64,000 nt of DNA, taken from Aliiglaciecola sp. M165 (GTDB lineage Bacteria > Pseudomonadota > Gammaproteobacteria > Enterobacterales > Alteromonadaceae). The DNA lies in assembly GCF_007197995.1 (NCBI RefSeq), contig NZ_VKKH01000006.1, positions 496,001-560,000 on the forward strand, given 5' to 3'. Both the position numbers and the translations under genes were made by a program. Shown here in pieces: positions 44,782-51,812 of this stretch (position 1 is the first letter of the stretch; each line of letters opens with the position of its first letter). The notes beneath the pieces were generated by a model. The model searched no databases. It was not told where the DNA came from and saw only the letters and a list, made by a program, of their open reading frames with translations.

Positions 44782-46002
44782 CTAGCTTTTCTCATCTAAT
44801 TGGTTGGCTTTTTTCTTTTTCCTGATAGTTTCACACGTCCATAGCCCACGTTTTTCGCGCTCGACTCTAATTTTCTCTGGGAATAAAGAATTTATATTTT
44901 TTCTGTAGCCATCAAGAATTTTTCGTTCATCATTAATCAATGAAAAGCGTTCTTGAATAACATCTGACGGACCAATTTCACAGCCTATCCATTTTCTACC
45001 TTTTAATTCAGCTGCCATGTAGGTGGTACCTGAGCCACCAAATGGGTCAAAAACTAGATCCCCTTTGTTAGAAGCCATCTCTATAATTCTGTCTAATAAC
45101 TTTAGGGACAGCTCATTAGAGCCTTCTCTTCTTTTATATTTGCGATGCCTAACTGGTGGGATATCAGTCCAGATATCTGTCATATTTATGCCAGTTGGGT
45201 TCATTTTATCTTTATATCCCCCATAGTCCTTTAACTCCGCATAACATTTTGAGCAGACATCCATTGTAAGCCTATCAGGATGAAACGTTTTGGGTTTATC
45301 TCCCTTAACGTAATATAGGAGAGAGTAATGGGATGGGTATAATCTTTTCTGGATAGGCAAACTGTATTTAATATCAACACCAATCCAATGACGAAAAGTT
45401 AGCATACTTTCAAGGTAAGATGTTAACGCTGCATTCCATTTGGGAAGATTCCAGAGAAATAGCGAGCCTCCTGGTTTTAATACCCTAGCACTTTCCTTAA
45501 TCCACTCTTGGCACCAATGAATATATTTTTCTGTTCTAAGGCTATCATTAATTTCGGATGGATATATCACAGCTAAATTGAATGGGGGATCAGCAAATAT
45601 CAAATCAATTGAATCACTTTCAATAGATTTAAGCAGCTCGTAAGAATCACCTCTGTAGAGTTCTCCTAGATTAGTCTTAAACTCCAATTTGCAATTGGTC
45701 ATTGGAGATTCAATAGTAGGAACATGAGTTTCTATTAGTGGAAGGATTGCTTCAGCGTTTTCTTGTATTGCTTCGATAATATCCTTATCAAGCCTCCCCA
45801 TTTTAATACGAAGTAATAGCTCTGATATATTGGCCGCTGACATAATGTTTTTCAAGTCGGTTCCAGTTGGCACTATATTGTTTTTATTGTAGTACTTTAG
45901 TTTCTTTACAGGCACACCGCTCTGTTTGGCAAATGTTGCCAAGTTTCCTCCTTTTTCCTCTCTTATACTCAATGCCTTAAAAAACTGATTTGAATAACCC
46001 AT
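44782..46002 (-). CDS. Beta-class DNA methyltransferase (N6-adenine or N4-cytosine)
   Basis: A 406-residue DNA methyltransferase. Motif IV DLIFADPPFNL (about residue 133) comes before the target-recognition region, and the AdoMet motif I region VFDPFGGSGTTYMAAELKGRKWIGCEI (about 318-345) comes after it, which is the beta-class order. A CxxC pair (CSKCYAELKDYGG) lies in the recognition region. Residues 1-85 are an unusual extension with an HTH-like stretch (LATFAKQSGVPVKKLKYYNKN). It diverges from a controller-type gene with a C-box between them. The target sequence cannot be predicted. Confidence 0.9.
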   Translation of the reverse strand: MGYSNQFFKALSIREEKGGNLATFAKQSGVPVKKLKYYNKNNIVPTGTDLKNIMSAANISELLLRIKMGRLDKDIIEAIQENAEAILPLIETHVPTIESPMTNCKLEFKTNLGELYRGDSYELLKSIESDSIDLIFADPPFNLAVIYPSEINDSLRTEKYIHWCQEWIKESARVLKPGGSLFLWNLPKWNAALTSYLESMLTFRHWIGVDIKYSLPIQKRLYPSHYSLLYYVKGDKPKTFHPDRLTMDVCSKCYAELKDYGGYKDKMNPTGINMTDIWTDIPPVRHRKYKRREGSNELSLKLLDRIIEMASNKGDLVFDPFGGSGTTYMAAELKGRKWIGCEIGPSDVIQERFSLINDERKILDGYRKNINSLFPEKIRVEREKRGLWTCETIRKKKKANQLDEKS

Positions 46003-46057
46003 ACTCTAGCCTCGAACTTCAAACAAATTGTATCTTAGCAGCTTTCTTTGCCTAACT

Positions 46058-46089
46058 GTAGACTATAGTCCGTCGACCATAGTCTACAA
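46058..46089 (+). promoter_or_regulatory. C-box operator pair between methyltransferase and controller genes
   Basis: GACTATAGTC (46062-46071), CGTC, GACCATAGTC (46076-46085): two ten-base half-operators with a four-base spacer, embedded in a larger palindrome with TGTAGAC and GTCTACA at its ends. This is the layout bound by controller (C) proteins of type II restriction-modification systems, normally giving delayed effector expression and repression of the methyltransferase. Confidence 0.88.
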
Positions 46090-46124
46090 GAGTAGCAAAC
46101 TTCGTCTCAAGTAAAGGAGAAGCT

Positions 46125-46376
46125 ATGAAACCAGAAGAAGCATTTGGTGCTGTACTGAAGCAAGCTAGGGCAGAGAAAAGCATTTCTCAAGAACAACTTG
46201 CTCTTAGCTGTGATCTAGATAGAACTTTTATATCAATGCTGGAGCGAGGTCAGAGACAGCCATCTCTAAGTTCTATACTCGCCATTTCTAAATCCCTTGA
46301 AATCACCGCGCAAAATCTAATTAAGTTAACCACGGATTTAATTGATGAACATAATAAACATGTAAGTTCAGATTAG
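46125..46376 (+). CDS. Controller (C-protein-like) XRE regulator
   Basis: An 83-residue helix-turn-helix protein, the size of restriction controllers. The HTH covers about residues 9-65 (LKQARAEKSISQEQLALSCDLDRTFISMLERGQRQPSLSSILAISKSLE). AAAGGAG stands before the ATG. Its position 36 bases after the C-box and its divergence from the methyltransferase match PvuII-like systems, in which C activates its own operon and then represses. It is expected to dimerise on the two half-sites. Confidence 0.88.
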   Translation: MKPEEAFGAVLKQARAEKSISQEQLALSCDLDRTFISMLERGQRQPSLSSILAISKSLEITAQNLIKLTTDLIDEHNKHVSSD

Positions 46377-46398
46377 TCATGAAAAACTTTTTGATGGT

Positions 46399-46420
46399 AA
46401 GTCACTCAGCGACTTTTTTT
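46399..46420 (+). terminator. Weak terminator-like hairpin after controller gene
   Basis: AAGTC (46399-46403) and GACTT (46411-46415) with a seven-base loop, followed by further T residues. The stem has only five pairs, so it may attenuate rather than end transcription into the downstream gene. Confidence 0.5.
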
Positions 46421-46777
46421 GAAATAGATATTGCCGTCCCTAAAGATGCTTGAACTATAGATTGTCAATAAAATAATATCACGCAGCGTATTATTTAGTA
46501 TGTAGTGTAATTTAGAATTTTCTTTGGCAGACAGGCTTTTGTTAATTTCAGTCAACAGAAAATATGTGATAGTTTTTAACGGTAAACAAAGCATGAGGCA
46601 TGTTCGCTGCAACGACTAGACTCCGTGTTTAATAACTCAATACAATTAACAATATTTGGGTTCTATTAAAAGAGTAGGCACTCTTTTATCAAAAATGCTA
46701 GATTTGATTCACTCTGTATGGAGTTGTAGGCTTTGTTTTAATTTAAATTTGTAGGGTTACTGGTAAAATTTATTATT
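46421..46777. other. AT-rich gap upstream of the DGQHR gene
   Basis: About 357 bases with no credible ORF. It separates the controller gene from the presumed effector, longer than in most C-R pairs. TAAAAT at 46761-46766 could be a -10 for an independent promoter, but its -35 is poor. Confidence 0.3.
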
Positions 46778-48568
46778 ATGGTTCAAAGGAAGAAACGGAA
46801 AAAAAGTGTTCGGAAAAAGCTTTCACCTGAAGAAAAAGCACAAAGGCTAGAGCAAAAAAATCAAATAAAAGAGATTAGAACTATTATGAAAAATATGGGG
46901 TTTACAAGACTCCCATATATTGATGGAAAGAGCTTCGTTTACAATGATAGAACGTCAGAAATAGATGACATTTTTATTAATGAAAATGTCATCCTGATTA
47001 CGGAATATACGATCGGAAATCCAGGTGGGCATCTTTTAAAAAAGAAAGTGTTTTACGACAAGATATATGCTGATCATAGAGCATTCATTGAGTTTTTGTC
47101 GAATGAAGAAAAACTACCTAGCTTCATGGAGTATTATAAAAGTAACATTTCAGGTATCTATTCAAAAAACGAGTTAAAAGTACAAGTTCTATATTGCTCT
47201 AAAAAAACAATCTCAACGGAGCATAAAAAGCAATTTGTTGATAGTGTCATCTTTTTTGACTATCACATTGTCCAGTATTTCAAAAGTGTGACGAAAGCAA
47301 TAAAGAAGTCTAGTAAATATGAGTTTATGGAATTTATACAAATTCCCTTCAGCGAGTTTGGTAGCAATATTAAGGACTCCTCCTCCTCTTCCCATCAAAC
47401 ATTCGAAGGAAATATTCTACCTGAAGAAAAGAGCAAGTTTGAAGAGGGATACAAAATTATATCGTTCTATATAGACGCAGGATCGTTGTTGAGAAGATCT
47501 TATGTGCTTCGGAAGAATGGTTGGAAGGATCTTGAGAACATTGGTCATTACCAAAGAATGTTAGAATCGCCTAAAATTTCTAGTATGAGAAGATACTTGT
47601 ATGAAAGAGATAGGGTTTTCATTAACAACATTATTGCTACAATTTCTACTGATAAAATTTCCTTGTTTGACAAAGATAGCAATGCTTTGACTCTTGGAGA
47701 AGATGGGCAATTTACGAGTGAAAACTCGACGCAAGTTCTTCCTGCAAAAATTCGAATCGATGATTCTGCAAATATTATTGGTTTAATTGACGGGCAGCAT
47801 AGAACGTACGCTTATCATGAAGCAGATGATCAATACGAAGAGAAAATTTCAGGCTTACGAGAGGTACAAAATTTACTCGTAACAGGAATACTGTTCCCTA
47901 AAAACGAATCTAAACAAAAGAGGCTAGAGTTTGAAGCAAATCTTTTTTTAGAAATCAACGCAAATCAAAAAAACGTCCCTTCAAACATTCGACAAGAGAT
48001 CGAGTTAATGATCAACCCATTCTCTTCTACGTCTATTGGGAAGAGAATCGTCTACAAGTTAAACGAGAGCGGACCGCTTAGTGATCTAATAGAGTTGTAT
48101 TGGTACGAGAAAAACAAACTTAAAACTGCTTCAATTGTAAGTTACGGTTTAATACCACTCGTGAAGATTGAAGATATTAAGTCAAAAGATAGTTTATTCT
48201 CAATATGGAAAAACAGTGATAGAGAAAAATTAAAATCCAAAGATATTTCTGATTCTGCGTTATTAGATAAGTATATAGACTTTTTAGTAACTGAGATTAG
48301 GATAATATTAATTGTATTCAAGGAAAAATTATCTAATGATAAATGGAGAACCTATAGTCCGAGCTCCAAAGAAGGCTTGCTGACGGTTTCATTTATTAAT
48401 GGAGTTCTTAACGTTCTTCGACTGTTAGTAGAAAATGAACAAAAAACACTAGACATTGATTCATACAGGAACAAGCTTGCTAATATTGATGATTATGATT
48501 TTAAAAAATTTAAGTCGAGTCAATATAGAAAATTGGGAGAGGACATATACGATAAGTATTTTAAATAA
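46778..48568 (+). CDS. DGQHR-domain protein with PD-(D/E)XK-like N-terminus
   Basis: A 596-residue protein. Residues 1-40 are very basic. Residues 55-95 read SEIDDIFINENVILITEYT and then a Lys-rich strand, the pattern of PD-(D/E)XK nucleases (E61, D63/D64, E76) but with Thr78 where Lys is usual. Residues 325-460 are a DGQHR domain (IGLIDGQHRTYAYHEADD; FEANLFLEINANQKNVPSNI), the fold of the phosphorothioation regulator DndB and relatives. Its place beyond the C gene and opposite the methyltransferase suggests the effector of a restriction-type defence module; that is inference. Base composition is clearly more AT-rich than neighbouring genes. No ribosome site is evident before the ATG. Confidence 0.75.
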   Translation: MVQRKKRKKSVRKKLSPEEKAQRLEQKNQIKEIRTIMKNMGFTRLPYIDGKSFVYNDRTSEIDDIFINENVILITEYTIGNPGGHLLKKKVFYDKIYADHRAFIEFLSNEEKLPSFMEYYKSNISGIYSKNELKVQVLYCSKKTISTEHKKQFVDSVIFFDYHIVQYFKSVTKAIKKSSKYEFMEFIQIPFSEFGSNIKDSSSSSHQTFEGNILPEEKSKFEEGYKIISFYIDAGSLLRRSYVLRKNGWKDLENIGHYQRMLESPKISSMRRYLYERDRVFINNIIATISTDKISLFDKDSNALTLGEDGQFTSENSTQVLPAKIRIDDSANIIGLIDGQHRTYAYHEADDQYEEKISGLREVQNLLVTGILFPKNESKQKRLEFEANLFLEINANQKNVPSNIRQEIELMINPFSSTSIGKRIVYKLNESGPLSDLIELYWYEKNKLKTASIVSYGLIPLVKIEDIKSKDSLFSIWKNSDREKLKSKDISDSALLDKYIDFLVTEIRIILIVFKEKLSNDKWRTYSPSSKEGLLTVSFINGVLNVLRLLVENEQKTLDIDSYRNKLANIDDYDFKKFKSSQYRKLGEDIYDKYFK

Positions 48569-49131
48569 CTTCTCTGATCACCGCATGTTAAGCCAGAATC
48601 AAGAGAAAATTTAATGATGAGTGCTCTATTAATAGTTGAATTGATGTAGACTTTTTTCGGTAGCATAGGGCTAGCGCGTTGGAAGTTACTTTTTTACCAT
48701 TACTTGCTGTTAAAATGTCTTATAAAAAGGTAAATTCAACTGCTTCGACTTTTGCCATAATTCTTTAGAAACACTCAAAAGTAAGCTTAAGCATCATCTT
48801 AACGCAGAAGTATAAATTTCTGTTTTAGCTAGACCTGATAAGGTGAAAGTAGGTATTCAATTAGTCATTGATGGTTAAATTTAGTACGTCCACCTGTCTT
48901 AATGTAGATGCTGAGTTTTCAAATTCTTCAACTCCAACTAATATCGCCTTTTTACGCTTGATGGTGGCAGGGGCCAGCGGCTCTCATAACGAACCATTTG
49001 GGGCGAATTCTAATTCAAAGCGGTGCTGGTGCGACTCAATCTAGTATTCACCAATCTCAGCCAGTACCGTTCTGCATTGCTCCTGCAATGTTTGGTGAAC
49101 GCGCTTCAGCGCGGCTGCCTTTTTATCAAGA
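48569..49131. other. Gene-free right flank of the island
   Basis: 563 bases without a credible gene. The last part is more GC-rich and contains two hairpins: CATTGC/GCAATG (about 49073-49090) and CGCGC-TTCA-GCGCG (49100-49113), the latter followed by CTTTTTAT. They look like the end of a lost plus-strand gene, so the island boundary may lie near 48900. No tRNA fragment repeating the Ser or Lys 3' end was found here. Confidence 0.4.
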
Positions 49132-49440
49132 CTAGTCCACTTTCAACTTCGCATAATCAATAGCCTCATCAACATAACCACCAAACGACTCTTCAAAGTC
49201 CAATGGGATCAACACCCATTCTTTAAATCGTTTCTTGGTGTAATTGAATTCATAGCCTTCGCCATTCTCTATCAGCTCATTTACGCGATTGGGTGACAGC
49301 TTGACGATAAGAGACTCTTCTTTTGCAAAATACATAGAGACAAATTCGCCTTTGAAGCGCAAACAAGACGTTCCCATCATAGTGGAGAGCGCGAGTTCTT
49401 CTGATGTGATAAATGGCTGTATGAAATGTTCGAAATTCAC
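49132..49440 (-). CDS. TfoX N-terminal domain protein
   Basis: A 102-residue protein with the TfoX/Sxy N-terminal domain only (MMGTSCLRFKGEFVSMYF, LIVKLSPNRVNELIENGEG, FKEWVLIP). It lacks the C-terminal part of competence regulators, so a competence role is not implied. GTG 49440 was chosen: it overlaps the stop of the upstream gene (GTGA) and follows AAAGGG. An ATG 39 bases further upstream is an alternative. It is third in the ArsR-AHSA1-TfoX operon, a combination common in proteobacteria. Confidence 0.83.
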   Translation of the reverse strand: MNFEHFIQPFITSEELALSTMMGTSCLRFKGEFVSMYFAKEESLIVKLSPNRVNELIENGEGYEFNYTKKRFKEWVLIPLDFEESFGGYVDEAIDYAKLKVD

Positions 49441-49910
49441 TCTACCAACCCTTTCATTTTGATTAACGAGGCACCCCAACCGCCGATTATGTTTTCTCTG
49501 GCGCTATCTGTACTGATAGATTTATGGACAAGCCTTAAAAAACAACGGTTTTCACGTGGCTCAAAGGTGATGGTGACTTTGGGTTTGGGTGTGATTTGTT
49601 CTGAACCATCGGCCATAACGCGTGTGTGTGCCCAGCTAAATTCTAGCAACTTGTTTGGCTCGATATTTAGATACTGACCTGACAAATAATCGCTATGTCC
49701 ATCTTTATCCACAAACACAAATTGCCATTTTCCATCTACTCTAAGATCAACTGAGGCGCGATCAGGACCGCCATCACCGGAACCAAACCATTGCAGGATA
49801 TCTTCAACGCTCGTCCAGGCTTTAAATACACGCTCAGGGCTGGCATCAAATTCTGTCTCCATGATCAAGGGATCTTGTTTGGGAATTGATTTAAGAAAGG
49901 GATGATTCAT
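49437..49910 (-). CDS. AHSA1/SRPBCC domain protein
   Basis: A 157-residue START-like protein: IMETEFDASPERVFKAWTSVEDILQWFG at the start, GKWQFVFVDKDG in the middle, ITFEPRENRCFLRLVH near the end and a closing helix. The family binds small hydrophobic ligands or acts in stress; no enzyme activity is assured. It is encoded 32 bases after the ArsR gene and coupled to the TfoX-like gene. Confidence 0.87.
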   Translation of the reverse strand: MNHPFLKSIPKQDPLIMETEFDASPERVFKAWTSVEDILQWFGSGDGGPDRASVDLRVDGKWQFVFVDKDGHSDYLSGQYLNIEPNKLLEFSWAHTRVMADGSEQITPKPKVTITFEPRENRCFLRLVHKSISTDSARENIIGGWGASLIKMKGLVE

Positions 49911-49942
49911 GTTTACTCGCTTTTAATAAGGGCTTATAAGAG

Positions 49943-50275
49943 CTATTGTGAGTTTTCTTGTTGCAAAAAAGTGGATAGGTTATTAAAGCGTTCAGACCAG
50001 AATTTCTGATAGATCATTAACCAATTTTCAGCTTGCTGCATTGGCTCCGGAAGTAGTTCGCAAAAACGGGTTCGTCCTCGTTTTTTGACTGCAACCAAGC
50101 CCGCATCACTGAGGATTTTCACGTGTTTGGAAACCGCGGTTTGCGACATCGCAAAGGGCTTAGACAGCTCTGATAAGGATACTTCGCCTCGACTGAGCCG
50201 TTCAATTATCGCTATCCGAGTGCTGTCAGACAGGGCGCCAAAAGTTTTTTCAATACCAAAATTATTTGGGTGCAT
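49943..50275 (-). CDS. ArsR family transcriptional regulator
   Basis: A 110-residue winged-helix repressor (FGALSDSTRIAIIERLSRGEVSLSELSKPFAMSQTAVSKHVKILSDAGLV). It has no Cys pair of the metal-sensing type, as in the ArsR proteins usually found with AHSA1 genes. It is divergent from a glutathione transferase across a long inverted repeat that is probably its operator. Confidence 0.9.
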   Translation of the reverse strand: MHPNNFGIEKTFGALSDSTRIAIIERLSRGEVSLSELSKPFAMSQTAVSKHVKILSDAGLVAVKKRGRTRFCELLPEPMQQAENWLMIYQKFWSERFNNLSTFLQQENSQ

Positions 50276-50285
50276 ACTGTGTGTA

Positions 50286-50353
50286 ATTTACTGAACCAAT
50301 TAGTTGACTGTAGTGTAGTGGCGTTCTATAGTCAACTAAATGGTTTACTAAAA
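50286..50353. promoter_or_regulatory. Long inverted repeat between arsR-type and GST genes
   Basis: TTAGTTGACT (50300-50309) and AGTCAACTAA (50330-50339) are perfect 10-bp arms. An imperfect extension on each side (TTTACTGAACCAA against TGGTTTACTAAAA) makes about 25-bp arms. Its position between divergent genes suggests an autoregulatory ArsR operator acting on both. Confidence 0.6.
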
Positions 50354-50375
50354 TGATCACTTTTAAGGAAATACT

Positions 50376-50993
50376 ATGAAGCTTTATAACGGTCTGTCAC
50401 CCAATGGATTCCGTGTTGCCGCCTTTATTCAAGAAAAAGGCATTGAAATAGAAGTAGAAACCATTGATGTGATGAAGGGTGAAGCGCGCGCAGAGGCGCA
50501 TCGAGCACGTAATTCACTAGGAGAGGTGCCTGTATTAGCTCTCGATGACGGCAGTTTTTTGTCAGAAAGCGTAGCGATATGTCGATACTTAGAGGCGATA
50601 TACCCAAACAACCCTTTGATGGGCAAGAGTCCAGCTGAAATGGCCAAAATCGAAATGTGGAATCGACGTATGGAGCATCAGATTATGGGGCCGTGCGCCC
50701 AATATGGTTCGCATAGCATTCCGATTTTTGCAGACAAGATAGAGCAGATTCCCGCCTATGCTGAAACCCAACCTCGCGCATTTTCTAAAAACATGCAATG
50801 GCTTGATAACGAATTGGCCGATGGACGTACTTTTGTGGCGGGTGACTTTTCCATTGCCGATATCACCGGGATGGCGGCTTTGATGATCTGCGGTTTTTTG
50901 GGTGAGTTGAATGTGCCGAAAGAGCTGAGTCATGCACAGCGCTGGGTAAAAGCGGTTACCAACAGGCCGAGTTTTTCTGTGTTTAAAGGCTAG
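50376..50993 (+). CDS. Glutathione S-transferase family protein
   Basis: A 205-residue GST: thioredoxin-like domain (1-80, KLYNGLSPNGFRVAAFIQEKG; GEVPVLALDDGSFLSESVAICRYLE, with the glutathione-binding ESVAI) and a helical C-terminal domain (90-205; FVAGDFSIADITGMAAL). It conjugates or reduces electrophiles using glutathione; the exact class is uncertain. AAGGAAA precedes the ATG. Confidence 0.9.
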   Translation: MKLYNGLSPNGFRVAAFIQEKGIEIEVETIDVMKGEARAEAHRARNSLGEVPVLALDDGSFLSESVAICRYLEAIYPNNPLMGKSPAEMAKIEMWNRRMEHQIMGPCAQYGSHSIPIFADKIEQIPAYAETQPRAFSKNMQWLDNELADGRTFVAGDFSIADITGMAALMICGFLGELNVPKELSHAQRWVKAVTNRPSFSVFKG

Positions 50994-51214
50994 TTTGATA
51001 TTGCGGAACAGTTAATACTGCTTGGGTTTAGTAATCAGATATTTGAAAATTACTTTTTTAGCGTACCAGTCACTACTGGTGAGCTTATCCGAGCCTCACT
51101 AAAATATCTTTTGTTTAAAACGAAGCCAACGATGGTAGTAGGGTGCAATTTCTCATATAAGTTGGAACAAATTCAATGCAAGGTGATTTGAAGCTCGATT
51201 GGGTTTGAAACCGT

Positions 51215-51694
51215 TTAAAACGGCACATCGTGAGACACTTTTATTGGCCGAATGACCACTTTGGTATTAAAGGTTTTGACATAGCGGTTGTTAAAAAACA
51301 CGTCTTGGGTAAAACGATCATAGTCAGACATCTCTTGTGCTTGGTAAATGATGACATAATCCATTGCGCCGGTAACATAGTAAAAATGGGTGACGTTTGT
51401 ATGCCGCTCAATCGATTCAATAAAAGATTTAATTGAGTCTTTATTTTCGTTTTCTAGCGCAACTTCAGCTATGAGTGTCAGGTTTCGACCTAGTGCCTCG
51501 GCGGAAAGTATCGCTACTTCCTTTTTGATTACGCCAATTTCTTTAAGTGCCACAATTCGTCGCTGTACCGCAGATGATGATAACCCGACATTTTCTCCGA
51601 TATCATGGCTACTCGTCCGCGTATTTTGCTGAATAATTCGCAAAATATGTAAATCAATTTTATCTAGTTCGTTTTGCATAATTTTTTTCTGCAT
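51215..51694 (-). CDS. Lrp/AsnC family transcriptional regulator
   Basis: A 159-residue regulator with an N-terminal winged HTH (LDKIDLHILRIIQQNTRTSSHDIGENVGLSSSAVQRRIVALKEIGVI) and a C-terminal RAM/AsnC ligand domain (about 75-150, THFYYVTGAMDYVIIYQAQEM). It probably responds to an amino acid and may control the divergent M3-like gene. Met6 (MQNELDKID) is an equally plausible start. Confidence 0.92.
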   Translation of the reverse strand: MQKKIMQNELDKIDLHILRIIQQNTRTSSHDIGENVGLSSSAVQRRIVALKEIGVIKKEVAILSAEALGRNLTLIAEVALENENKDSIKSFIESIERHTNVTHFYYVTGAMDYVIIYQAQEMSDYDRFTQDVFFNNRYVKTFNTKVVIRPIKVSHDVPF

Positions 51695-51812
51695 AAAATC
51701 CGGTTAATTTGCATTATTTACGCGAATTAGTGGCTGTTTTTGCGGCCATTCACTTTGCTTGCTGCGCTATTGTAATAATTATCGAAACTTAATATCTGAG
51801 CTACGTAAATTA

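Noticed and set aside
49073-49113. Integron attC-like hairpins right of the island
   Set aside because: Two simple hairpins without the paired R and L boxes of attC and no integrase nearby.
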